From assembly GCA_036001465.1 (NCBI GenBank), contig DASYUH010000013.1:28554-92553 (forward strand): a DNA stretch of 64,000 bases, written 5' to 3'. This document shows positions 1 to 10,100 of the stretch, one piece after another. The DNA is from Candidatus Polarisedimenticolia bacterium (GTDB lineage Bacteria; Acidobacteriota; Polarisedimenticolia; Gp22-AA2). Position 1 is the stretch's first letter. Each line of letters starts with the position of its first letter. Made by a program: the position numbers and the translations under genes. Below the pieces are notes generated by a model. That model was not told the origin of the DNA. It ran no database searches and saw nothing but the letters and a program-made list of their open reading frames with translations.

Positions 1-59
1 CGCTATACTCCGGCCGCGCCCGCTTCCGGGCGCCCCATCCGTGGAATCGAAGGAGCCTT

Positions 60-1772
<1,713 letters not shown>

Positions 1773-1797
1773 CCGAGTCCTGGGGGCCTGTCGCGCC

Positions 1798-2055
1798 CTA
1801 GCCCGCGGGTTGCAGGACCACGGCGTCCGGCGGGCGCGGGCCGTCGGCGCGGCGGCTCTCGCCGGCGTACCCGCAGCTCCGCCGCACGAACCGCCGGCGC
1901 TCGTGGTTGTATTCGCCGGCGCAGTAGGCTCCGTGCCATATGTTGCCGTCCTGGCGCGCGACCTCGATTAGAAACAGGTCGCCGGAGCCGCATTCCGGAC
2001 AGCGCGTTCCTCCGACGTCCCGCGCCGGCAGAGCCGGCGGCAGCGAACGACTCAT
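1798..2055 (-). CDS. Small zinc-ribbon-like hypothetical protein
   Basis: This 85-residue protein has a CPECGSGD knuckle near residue 20, a second Cys near 45 and another near 62, so it could bind a metal in a partial zinc ribbon. I do not recognise a named family. It lies convergent to the M28 peptidase gene, 25 bases beyond its stop, and is divergent from the methyltransferase gene. The coding call rests on the Cys pattern and an uninterrupted frame rather than on homology; a function in protein or nucleic-acid binding is only a guess. Confidence 0.55.
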   Translation of the reverse strand: MSRSLPPALPARDVGGTRCPECGSGDLFLIEVARQDGNIWHGAYCAGEYNHERRRFVRRSCGYAGESRRADGPRPPDAVVLQPAG

Positions 2056-2309
2056 TGTCCGTCTCCCGTTGGATGTTCGCCTCCGATCTACGTGCGCGAC
2101 GGGCCCGAGTCAAGGGGGAAATCGCCCGGGCTCCGCGCGGCGTTCGTGGCCTGGGGGTCTCCGGGGCCGCGCCGGTGGCGGCCGCGGCGCGGCGGCGGCG
2201 CGGCGCGCGCGCCGGCTGCGTCGCGTGCGTGCCCGTCCCTTGCGGCGCAGGTCTCGTGGGCGATCGCGGGGACGCGCCCCGGACCGATCTGGGGCAGAAT
2301 GAATCTCGC
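2056..2309. other. Intergenic region between divergent genes
   Basis: About 250 bases of very GC-rich sequence separate the zinc-ribbon gene from the methyltransferase gene. It must hold both promoters, but I see no convincing -35/-10 pair on either strand. Its open frames are Arg/Ala/Gly-rich and look like compositional artefacts. Confidence 0.4.
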
Positions 2310-3023
2310 ATGAGGCGGCGCGGTGCGATTCTCGTGGCCCTGTCCCTGATGGCCCTGTCGGGAGGGGCCGTGGCCGCTGTGGGGGCCGACGACGCCGTTC
2401 CGCCGCCGCCCCGCCTGGCGGATCTCGCGAGGCGCATCCAGATTGTCTGCTTCGAATCGTATCCCGAACGACTCCTGCGGCGGATGTCAGGACGGCGCGG
2501 GCCGATCCCCGAGGAGGTGCGCGCGGACCCGCGGCTCCAGGTCAAGTACCTGAAGTCCGAGTGGGTCGTCCGCAAGGGACTCTTCTATCCCACCTGGCTC
2601 GACGAGCTCCTGCCCGCCCTGCAGTCCGCCGTGCGCCCCGGCGCCCGCTTCCTCGATCTGGGAAGCGGTGACGGACGCGTCGTGTTCCTGGCCGCCGGCA
2701 TGGGCGCGCGCGCCACCGGCATCGAGTTCAACCGGGGGCTGTACCGCCTGGCGCGCACGGCCCGTGCCCGGCTGGACGGACTTCCTGGCATCGATCGGGC
2801 CGTGTTGAAGCGCGGCGACTTCTTCAAGGAGGATTTTTCGGACTACGACGTCTTCTTCTATTTCGGGAGCGGCAGCTCGGCGGAGCAGGCGCTGCTCGCC
2901 AAGCTTCGCCGCGAAATGCGCCCCGATGCCCTCCTGATCCTGGCGCATATCCAGGGACCGGTGCCGGGTTTCGAGCGGGTGGCGGATCATGGCGTGGCCG
3001 GGGTCTACCGACCGGCCCCCTAG
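2310..3023 (+). CDS. Class I SAM-dependent methyltransferase with signal peptide
   Basis: The protein is 237 residues. A basic, hydrophobic N-terminus (about 1-26, MRRRGAILVALSLMALSGG) looks like a signal peptide, and a SAM-binding Rossmann core follows. Motif I is FLDLGSGDGRVV (about 113-124), followed by the acidic GIEFNRGLY strand-2 end. The arrangement resembles small DOT1-like or unclassified class I methyltransferases. The frame is open further upstream, but ATG 2310 is chosen because it begins the signal peptide and the upstream part is low-complexity Arg/Ala. An exported methyltransferase is unusual, so either the N-terminus is a membrane anchor or the start is further downstream. The substrate is unknown. 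Confidence 0.75.
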   Translation: MRRRGAILVALSLMALSGGAVAAVGADDAVPPPPRLADLARRIQIVCFESYPERLLRRMSGRRGPIPEEVRADPRLQVKYLKSEWVVRKGLFYPTWLDELLPALQSAVRPGARFLDLGSGDGRVVFLAAGMGARATGIEFNRGLYRLARTARARLDGLPGIDRAVLKRGDFFKEDFSDYDVFFYFGSGSSAEQALLAKLRREMRPDALLILAHIQGPVPGFERVADHGVAGVYRPAP

Positions 3024-3070
3024 GCTCCCGGGAATCCGCCCGGCTGTCGAGCCGGCAGCGGCCGGGAGCC
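3023..3070. terminator. Nested stem-loop between methyltransferase and tRNA-Ala
   Basis: A 9-bp perfect outer stem (GGCTCCCGG at 3023-3031 with CCGGGAGCC at 3062-3070) encloses a second 6-bp hairpin (CCGGCT/AGCCGG, 3040-3055). It sits at the methyltransferase stop codon and just past the 3' end of the tRNA-Ala gene, so it could end both converging transcripts. It has no U-tract, so it is not a classical intrinsic terminator. Confidence 0.5.
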
Positions 3071-3074
3071 GGGT

Positions 3075-3150
<76 letters not shown>

Positions 3151-3185
3151 ACACGACCTGGCACGACGGCGGATGAGATCTGTAA

Positions 3186-3260
3186 TGGTGGGCCGTGCTG
3201 GATTTGAACCAGCGACTTCTACCGTGTGAGGATAGCACTCTCCCGCTGAGTTAACGGCCC
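3186..3260 (-). tRNA. tRNA-Val (anticodon CAC)
   Basis: The 75-nt cloverleaf has a perfect acceptor stem GGGCCGT/ACGGCCC, discriminator A and encoded CCA. The anticodon stem CTATC/GGTAG holds loop CTCACAC with anticodon CAC, which reads GTG. The T-arm contains GGTTCAAATCC. It is the first gene of a two-tRNA unit, with an extended -10 promoter immediately upstream. Confidence 0.95.
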
Positions 3261-3273
3261 ATCCAGGCGCGGG

Positions 3274-3282
3274 ATTATAGCA
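3274..3282 (-). promoter_or_regulatory. Extended -10 promoter of the tRNA pair
   Basis: On the minus strand the sequence reads TGCTATAAT, a perfect extended -10 element. Its 3' end is 13 bases before the tRNA-Val 5' end, so transcription would start only a few bases ahead of the mature tRNA. No good -35 hexamer is visible, as expected for extended -10 promoters. Confidence 0.65.
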
Positions 3283-3333
3283 TCGAGGGACGAGCCCCGG
3301 GCGCGGTCTCCTCGGTCACGCTCCCGGGAGAGT

Positions 3334-4395
3334 CTAGATGCGGTAGGCCTCGAGCACCTGGTCGGCGACCGGAGGCACGATCAGGACCTCTTCACGCCCG
3401 TCGCGGCGCGCCGCGACCTCGACCAGAGACTCCCCGCGGCGGTCGGAGTAGCGTGCCGTGATCGAGGCAATCAGGATTTTCAGGTTCTCGTCGGGGTCTC
3501 CCTCGACCACGGTGATGGGGCTTCCGCAGCGCAGCGCCTCGAAGCGCCAGCCCGGCAGGTCGAATCGCGCCAGGAACTGGTTCTCGCTCTCATCGCGGGC
3601 CACGATGATCTTGACGGCATCCGACAGGCGAAAATGCCGGCCGACCTTCAGGAGGATCATCTCGTCGCGGCGGATCCGGTCCGGTTCGGCGTGCAGGCGC
3701 TTGTCGTGGAAGCGTCGGGCAAAGCTCTCGTCCGCCAGGTAGCAGCAGCCGCCGGACGGCTGGGGGTAGTCGGCGATCCCCCATTTCTCTCCGAGCGCCA
3801 TCTGGTCCCTGCGCGAGCGGCCGGAGAGGCCCAGAAGCCCCTCCCGATCCACCCAGCCGAGCTGCTCCGGGATGGTCGGCGGCAGGTGCCGGGCGGAGAG
3901 CGGCCGCAGCAGGTACCCTTCGATGCCGCACTCCTTCTCGATCATCCGGAGAGCCTGCATGTGCTGGGACATCGGCCGCTGCCCCAGGACCTCGCCGGTG
4001 AACACGAAGTGCCCCCCGTGCTCCCGCATGTACTCGGCGGCGCCGTGGATCATGAAGATGCGGCAGTCGATGCAGGGATTGGCCCGCTTGCCGTACCCGT
4101 GCTTGGGGTTGAGCACCATCTTCATGTAGGCCTCGCCGGCGTCCAGGATCTCGATCGGAATCCCCAGGTCGGCGCCGGCGCGCAGGCCCTCGTTGCGCAT
4201 CCGCTTCGGGTCCTCCTCGGGGCGGGCCATCGCCCGCCGATGGTCGTTCATGCAGAACCCGGTCGAATAATGAAGGCCCGTGACCTCGATCCCCTGCTCG
4301 AGGAGGACGCGCGCCGCCAGCGTGCTGTCCAGCCCTCCCGACATGAGGCCGATCGCCTTGATCGGGCCGGGCCGTCCTTCCGGTGCCGCGTTCAT
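3334..4395 (-). CDS. PP-loop ATP pyrophosphatase, tRNA thiolation enzyme (ThiI/MnmA-like)
   Basis: The protein is 353 residues. An N-terminal PP-loop motif SGGLDS (19-24) marks an ATP pyrophosphatase that activates a tRNA uridine by adenylation. A CIDC pair (Cys108, Cys111) could carry the sulfur or bind a metal cofactor. The C-terminal third (about 255-353) is a separate domain that may resemble the NFACT RNA-binding fold; that is from memory of such fusions, not shown. The ATG overlaps the stop of the upstream TusA-like gene as ATGA, so the sulfur carrier and thiolase are co-translated. The likely role is 2- or 4-thiouridine formation; the exact position modified cannot be read from sequence. 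The frame is open upstream, but the overlap decides the start. Confidence 0.8.
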   Translation of the reverse strand: MNAAPEGRPGPIKAIGLMSGGLDSTLAARVLLEQGIEVTGLHYSTGFCMNDHRRAMARPEEDPKRMRNEGLRAGADLGIPIEILDAGEAYMKMVLNPKHGYGKRANPCIDCRIFMIHGAAEYMREHGGHFVFTGEVLGQRPMSQHMQALRMIEKECGIEGYLLRPLSARHLPPTIPEQLGWVDREGLLGLSGRSRRDQMALGEKWGIADYPQPSGGCCYLADESFARRFHDKRLHAEPDRIRRDEMILLKVGRHFRLSDAVKIIVARDESENQFLARFDLPGWRFEALRCGSPITVVEGDPDENLKILIASITARYSDRRGESLVEVAARRDGREEVLIVPPVADQVLEAYRI

Positions 4396-4652
4396 CGCGT
4401 CGCCCCCTTGCCGCCCGCCTTCCTGACGAACAGCCCGTATTCCGCTCCCTGCTGCGTGTGGCCCAGATACTCGTGTCCCGTCGACCGGCACCATGCCGGC
4501 ATGTCGATCAGGATCACCCGATCATCCGAGACGACCTTCAGGATTCGGCCGGTCTCCATCTTCCGGATCCGCTCGGCCGTCTTGATGATCGGCACGGGAC
4601 AGTAGAGGCCGACGGTGTCGAGCACATCGTCCGCCTGCGTGGCGTCGCGCAT
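4392..4652 (-). CDS. TusA-like sulfurtransferase
   Basis: The 86-residue protein matches the TusA family in length and in its hallmark CPxP motif (GLYCPVPIIK, Cys18), where the Cys carries persulfide sulfur. It ends in Lys/Gly-rich residues and overlaps the thiolase start by four bases, so it is the obvious sulfur donor for that enzyme. A TGTTAAGAT extended -10-like element ends only nine bases before the ATG, which suggests a leaderless or nearly leaderless mRNA. TusA relatives also serve molybdenum-cofactor and sulfur-oxidation pathways; the neighbour favours tRNA modification. Confidence 0.85.
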   Translation of the reverse strand: MRDATQADDVLDTVGLYCPVPIIKTAERIRKMETGRILKVVSDDRVILIDMPAWCRSTGHEYLGHTQQGAEYGLFVRKAGGKGATR

Positions 4653-4660
4653 GGCACGGC

Positions 4661-4669
4661 ATCTTAACA
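4661..4669 (-). promoter_or_regulatory. Candidate extended -10 of the tusA-like/thiolase operon
   Basis: The minus strand reads TGTTAAGAT, a TGn element plus a four-of-six -10 hexamer. It is nine bases from the TusA-like ATG, so the transcript would start at or within a few bases of the start codon. No -35 is evident. Confidence 0.35.
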
Positions 4670-4700
4670 AAGGAAGGAGCCCCGGGGCAACGCGCGCGCC

Positions 4701-4731
4701 GGGAGCCTGTCCGAGCAGGGGGCGGGCTCCC
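4701..4731 (-). terminator. Stem-loop after the membrane M28 peptidase gene
   Basis: GGGAGCC (4701-4707) pairs perfectly with GGCTCCC (4725-4731). It lies ten bases past the stop of the membrane M28 peptidase, reading on the minus strand. A pyrimidine-rich stretch with several Ts follows about 25 bases later. It is plausible as a weak or Rho-assisted terminator that insulates the tusA-like operon. Confidence 0.4.
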
Positions 4732-4741
4732 AGGAGCCCTG

Positions 4742-6961
4742 CTAGGGGGCCCGCGCGGGGCCGAGGAGGCGGTGGGCCCCTTCGATTGTCCCGTGGTGCA
4801 CGATCACCTTGGGGCCATCCGCGACCGGAGCGAGTCCCATGAGGTCCGCCGCGAAATCGGCACGCAGCTCGACCAGGAGATCGCCTCCCCCCGGCACCAG
4901 GAGCCGGAAGGTCCCTACCGGATCGCGCCGGGGGATGACTTCCGTGAAGGTGTAACGGTGGCGCAGCTCGTCTCCCCTCCCGGGCACGCGGAATCCGGAG
5001 CTCGAGGTGAACACGTAGCTGATCCGATCGGTCGGGATCGGCGCCTTGAGGCGCGTCGTGACGACCTTCTCCTCGACCGCTTCGCCCGACGAGACTTCCG
5101 CCGCGAACTCGACGCGGCCCGAGGGGAAGGGCAGCGGGATCCGGTCGCTGGTCTCGTCCCGGGGCAGGACGCGGCCGCCGGACCCGGCGAGCCGCACGCC
5201 GCCCAGGTTGTCCCGGGATCGAATCGTGGCGACGGCCTTCTCCGACCTCAGATCGAGCCGCTGCCGCACGCGCACGACCTGACGGTGCCGGTCGTCGTAG
5301 GGAGCGAGGATCGAGTTGATCGCCGTGAGCGCCAGGGCCAGCGCCAGTGCCGTGACGCCGACGTGTCGCCCCGACAGCCACCACCAGAACCGGCTGTGAA
5401 GGCAATCCTGGAACGACGCCACGTGCGCCACGTAGAGGACGAGCGGCAGGGTCAGTGAGAAGGCGACCGCGAACAACAGCGGCAGGGACAGGGACACACC
5501 CCCCAGATCGACGAGCGTGTGGTAGTCCTCCAGGCTCATGAGGAGCGTCAGGGGCGCCGCCGCCGCGAGCCCGAGCGCCAGCTTCCGCCCGGTGTTCTTC
5601 AGGAAGGGCGAAACCAGGAACGCCAGGACCGGCGCCGCCATGATCGCCGCGGGCTCTGGCCAACCGAAATGAAGCGAGGCGGCCACGCACCCCGCCGGAA
5701 TCAGGTAGGCGGCGGCCAGATACGGGCCGGGTTCCACGGTCGGTTTGATGCGCCGGAACAGGTTGAGAGCCACCCAGCCGGTCAGGAGGGACCAGGCCAT
5801 CGCCTGGGCCACGTGCAGCCCATGATGGGCCGTCCACGGGTAACGCACCCCGTGAACGATCTCCATGAGCCGCTCCGACAGGAACAGCCCGGACAGGCCG
5901 ATGGCGGTCGCGGCGGACGTGACGATGATGACGCGCAGGGTCTCGGCTATCGCGCGCGGCCGGGCGACGTCCCGGATCCGCCAGAGCGCGAGCAGGACCC
6001 ACCCCAGCAGGGCCGCCCAGGCGACGGACAGCAGCGCCACGGACGGCAGGATGAAGCCGCGGCCGAATACCTGAATCGGCAGGTAATGCGGGTCGTCGGT
6101 CGCATCGAGGGATCCGGTATCCAGGTCCTGCAGAATGCGATTGACGACCCGCACCGCCCTGTCAAGCGCCTTTCTGCGCACACCTCCGACGCTGTCCTCG
6201 ACCGTGTGGTAGGTCCAGGCGGGATAGGTTCCCAGGAGCAGGAACGCCGGGATCTGGCGATCCAGGAACGGCTCGTGGTCCGAGGAGAAGGGCAGGTCGA
6301 GGAATCGCGGCGCCAGGGTCCAGAGCGGGCGGGAGGCAACCCCCTTCACCCTCGTCTCCCGGGCGGCGCGCAGCAGGAGCCGCTGGGCCCACAGGGCGGG
6401 CGGCCTGGGGACCGGAGCCACCAGGAGATCTCCCCTCCCGACGAGCTCGAGGGCCATCATCGCCTTCACGTCGGAGAGATCCTCCCGATCGACGTAGAAG
6501 CGCGATCCGAGAAGCCCTTCCTCCTCGGCGCAGAAGGAGATGAACACGTAGGTCAGCCGGTGGGGCCTCCGCGCCAGGGCCCGGGCCGCTTCGATGAGCA
6601 CCGCGACGCCCGAGGCATCATCGTTGGCTCCCGGCACCGAATCGCTCGCCGAGTCGTGGTGCGCCGCCACGATGATCGTCGCGGGCGACGTGCCCGCGAG
6701 CCGCCCGATGACGTTGCCGGAGCCGACCGATCGCTCGCCGTCCTTGTAGGGGGCCACCGCGACCTCCTGGACGGACACCGCGACGCCGGCTTCCTCCAGT
6801 CGGGAGCGCACGTACTCGGCGGCCTGCCGTTCCCCCTCGGTCCCGGTCTTGCGCGGGCCGATACTCCGGGCGAGCGCCACCACGTGGCGGAAGGCCGCGT
6901 CCCCGGCGGCAGAGGAGTCCACCTCATCGGCCAGGACGGGATGAGCCACCGCGAGCGCCAC
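4742..6961 (-). CDS. Membrane-anchored M28-family metallopeptidase
   Basis: The protein has at least 739 residues. An N-terminal M28 domain (about 20-295) carries His102 (in AAHHDSAS), Asp114 (in NDDASG), Glu146/147, Glu172 (in ALELVG, where many relatives have Asp) and His252 (in TYHTVED). A multi-spanning membrane region (about 305-560) and an extracytoplasmic C-terminal domain follow. The layout is like Fxna/ER-type M28 peptidases found in some bacteria. The given start is GTG 6961, but it leaves a clipped signal peptide. The frame continues upstream through CTG 6997 and ATT 7009 just behind an AGGAGG, which would restore a classic signal sequence, so a non-AUG start is possible. Confidence 0.85.
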   Translation of the reverse strand: MALAVAHPVLADEVDSSAAGDAAFRHVVALARSIGPRKTGTEGERQAAEYVRSRLEEAGVAVSVQEVAVAPYKDGERSVGSGNVIGRLAGTSPATIIVAAHHDSASDSVPGANDDASGVAVLIEAARALARRPHRLTYVFISFCAEEEGLLGSRFYVDREDLSDVKAMMALELVGRGDLLVAPVPRPPALWAQRLLLRAARETRVKGVASRPLWTLAPRFLDLPFSSDHEPFLDRQIPAFLLLGTYPAWTYHTVEDSVGGVRRKALDRAVRVVNRILQDLDTGSLDATDDPHYLPIQVFGRGFILPSVALLSVAWAALLGWVLLALWRIRDVARPRAIAETLRVIIVTSAATAIGLSGLFLSERLMEIVHGVRYPWTAHHGLHVAQAMAWSLLTGWVALNLFRRIKPTVEPGPYLAAAYLIPAGCVAASLHFGWPEPAAIMAAPVLAFLVSPFLKNTGRKLALGLAAAAPLTLLMSLEDYHTLVDLGGVSLSLPLLFAVAFSLTLPLVLYVAHVASFQDCLHSRFWWWLSGRHVGVTALALALALTAINSILAPYDDRHRQVVRVRQRLDLRSEKAVATIRSRDNLGGVRLAGSGGRVLPRDETSDRIPLPFPSGRVEFAAEVSSGEAVEEKVVTTRLKAPIPTDRISYVFTSSSGFRVPGRGDELRHRYTFTEVIPRRDPVGTFRLLVPGGGDLLVELRADFAADLMGLAPVADGPKVIVHHGTIEGAHRLLGPARAP

Positions 6962-7049
6962 GAGAGCGGCAAGCGCCGGACGTCGTACGAGTCCCAGGGT
7001 GGCGACAATAACCTCCTGATTTTCCGATTCTTGACTCGCGGGCGGGCGT

Positions 7050-7058
7050 AGATTAGCA
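7050..7058 (-). promoter_or_regulatory. Candidate extended -10 for the membrane peptidase
   Basis: The minus strand reads TGCTAATCT, about 40 bases upstream of the AGGAGG that precedes the peptidase frame. It shares the TGC-TA pattern with other candidate promoters in this window. No -35 is clear. Confidence 0.35.
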
Positions 7059-7179
7059 TACCGATTCGCCTTCGGAGATCGGCAGTCCTCTCCCGATCAC
7101 GCCATGCAATCGACCGGATGCGCCCCGCCCGGAGGTTCGCCCTGGCCCGTCCGCACGTTACGCGAGCCGGAATGACCCG

Positions 7180-10100
7180 GTGACCGCCGCCCTCCTGCTG
7201 GTCCTCGAAGGGCTCATCCTCCTCATCCTCGGTCTCGACCTGTCGCTCGGGTTTCTCCTCCTCTCGTCCCCGGTCCGGATCGCGCTGGCGGTGGGCGCTG
7301 CGGGCGCCCTCGGCCTGCTGGTGACCCTGGGGCGCCGCATCCCCCGAACCCCTCGACCGGCGCTCCTGGTCCTGGCCGCTTCGGGGCTCGTGCTGGCCGT
7401 GCTGGGTGCCATGGAGGCTCGCGCCGTCCGCCTCCTCAAGGAACGCTGGGAAACCGGTGCGAGCGAGCGCCTGGAGGCGCGCGCACGGATTCTCGAGGAG
7501 GACTTCCGGCAGTTCCTGGGCGACCTCGTCCGCCCCATCGACCCCGCCGACGTTCCCGTCGGAGATCGTCGCGCCGCCTTCACCGCCCTGCTCGAGGCGC
7601 AACGGCGCAGCCGCCTTCCTGCGGAGCGGCTCGGCTTCTCGATCTACGGCGCGGACGGCACGCTCATCGCCTGGCAGGGGAACAGCGCCGGACCGCCCCG
7701 GGATGTCCTGTCGATCCCCTGCCCCGGACCTTCGTACGGAACAGGGGGGGACGCGGCGACGCGGCGCCTCTATGCCGTCCTCTGCTCCGCGGCGGGCGTG
7801 CGCTGGGTCGTGGAATTCGCCCTCGATTCGCCACCCGCAGCCGGCTCGCGCGACGCCGCCACCACGGGATTCGCCTTTCTGCCGCACTGGCACGAGGCCG
7901 GTCCCGCCGTCGTGCGCCTGCGCGAGGACCGCGGGGCACAGGACGACCTGACGCTTCTGTTCGAACGCCAGGGCGACCGCTACTGGGGACGCCGCGGGAA
8001 CGAGGGTGGAACGACCCTGGCGTTTCCCCTGCGCGCGCCGTCCGGCGAGCGCCTGGCGCTCGTCACTCTGCGCGACCGCCTGGTGTCCCAGGAGATTGAA
8101 GAGACCCGCCGCCACTTCCGCATCTTTGGCGGACTGGTGCTCGCGGCCGCGATCCTTCTCGCCTGGCTCCTGCCGCTGCAGAGCGGCGGAATCCGCCCGC
8201 GGACCGCTCGCGCCCTGATGGCCAGCGCCGCCGTCTGGACGACGCGCTGGGCCCTCCTGATCCTCAGCGAGCCGTCCGGCGCGGCGCCTCACGCGGTCTA
8301 TGAGATCCCGGACGCCTCGTCCTCGATCCTCCTGTCTCTTGTGCGCTCGCCCGCCGACCTCCTCTTGACGGCCGTGGCCTGCTGCGCCCAGGCGTTCATC
8401 CTGCAGCTCGCTCTGGAGAGCCTCGGGCGCCGCGTTCCGGCGCGCCGGCCGCGGCTGGTTCGCGCCGCCGCGGGGACCGCGGCGATCCTCGTGTTCGCGA
8501 GCGTCGTCCACACGCTGCACCTGTTTCTCGATCGGCTGGTCCTCGACGTCCGGCTCGATTTCAGCCGGGTCGTTCCCGGCGAGCTCGCCTCCCCCAGGCT
8601 GGCGATCCAGGCGGCGCTTTTTCTCTTCGCCCTCGCCGCCGGCCTCCTGTTTCGCGCCCTGGTGGACGTCGCGCTCCGCCACGGCACGACCGCCGACGAT
8701 TGGCGCTGGCTCCGCTGGCTTCGAGGCGCCGGCTCCTCAGGCGTCCCCCGGGCCCTGCGCGCCGCGGCCGCGATCCTGGCGTTGACTCTGGGATACGCCT
8801 CGCTGCTCCATCACTCCTACGATCGCCTGCGGCGCGAGACGTTCGAGGACGAGCTGCGCCCCCTCGTCCTGGAGCAGAAGGCGATGCGCCGGCGCGCGTT
8901 GCGGGCCTCGATGTCCCTGGCCCGCGATCCCGATTTTGCTGCGCTGGCGGCCCTGGCGGCCGAGGCGAAGACCGGCTCGGGGGCGGCCTATCGCCTCTGG
9001 CTGGCCACGCCGATCGCCGATCAGGGGCTCGCGTCCTCGGTGCGAATCTTCGATGCCGACGGACGTGCGAGCGGCGGCTTCGCCGTCGACTTCGCGCCCA
9101 CGCTGGACGTCCCGTTCGAGGAGGCGGTTGCGGCCGCCCGAGGAGACCTCGTTTCGGTCCCCCCACGACCGGGGACGGCGGTGCGCAAGCCCGTGATCTT
9201 CGGATCGCGCTGGGTCGGCGGCACCCGGCACCCGTTGCTGGTCGTCCTCACCGTGTCGGACGATTACGGCAACCTGCCGATTCTTGGCGACCGGACGGTG
9301 GGAGCGGGGCTGTTCCGCGCCGGCATCCGACCACGCGGAAACCCGGAGCTCCTGCGCTCCGATCCTCTCATGGCCGTCTTCTCGAAGGACATGGTGCGCC
9401 TCTACGAGTCGGGAGGGGAGATTCCTCCTCCATCGCCCTCGGCGCGCGCGGCCCTCGATCGAATCGGACAAGCCTGGGCCACGGACCAGCTCCGTGGGGG
9501 CGAGGCCCTGATCCTCTACGTCAGGGGGCCCCAGGAAGTCTTCGCGCTCGCGTACCTTCACCCGAGCCGCACCGCTCTGCTCGCCTCGTACCTGCGCCTT
9601 TTCCTGCTCAACGCCGCCCTGGCGATTCTCGCCGCGGGACTGGCGCGCGTGATACGACGCACGGCATCGCTGCGGATGCCGCGGCTTCCCACCGTGGCCA
9701 CTTATTCCGGGCGGCTGGTGGCCCTGTTCCTGCTGGCGGGACTCCTGCCCCTCCTGACCCTGGCCTTTCTCACGGCCCGCTCGACGACCCTGGGCATCGA
9801 CCGCGACATCACCACGTCGGGGCTGGCATCGCTTCAAGTCGCACGGCGCGTCGCCGAGGACTATTTCACCGTCACCCGGCCCGAGGAGGCCGGCTCCCTG
9901 GACGACGACGTGGTCTACTGGCTGAGCCGCGTCGTGCGCCAGGACATCAACATCTACGTCGGGGCCGAGCTCCTCTCCACCAGCTCGCGCGAGCTGTACA
10001 GCTCGGGGCTTCTCAGCCAGCGGCTGAACGGCGAGTCCTACCGGGCGATCTACCTGGAGGGGGAGCCGTTCTGGCTGGCGGAGGACCGCACCGTGGGCCT

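Noticed and set aside
5519..7051. 510-codon plus-strand frame opposite the membrane M28 peptidase
   Set aside because: Low-complexity Arg/Gly/His composition, no ribosome site or family motifs, and it covers a confidently identified gene.
7095..7183. Short frame ending in a TGA that overlaps the kinase GTG start, as a leader peptide
   Set aside because: Arg-rich, no clustered regulatory codons and no conserved features; a chance overlap is as likely.
7741..7755. Run of seven G in the kinase gene as a possible frameshift site
   Set aside because: The reading frame is continuous on both sides with sensible protein sequence.
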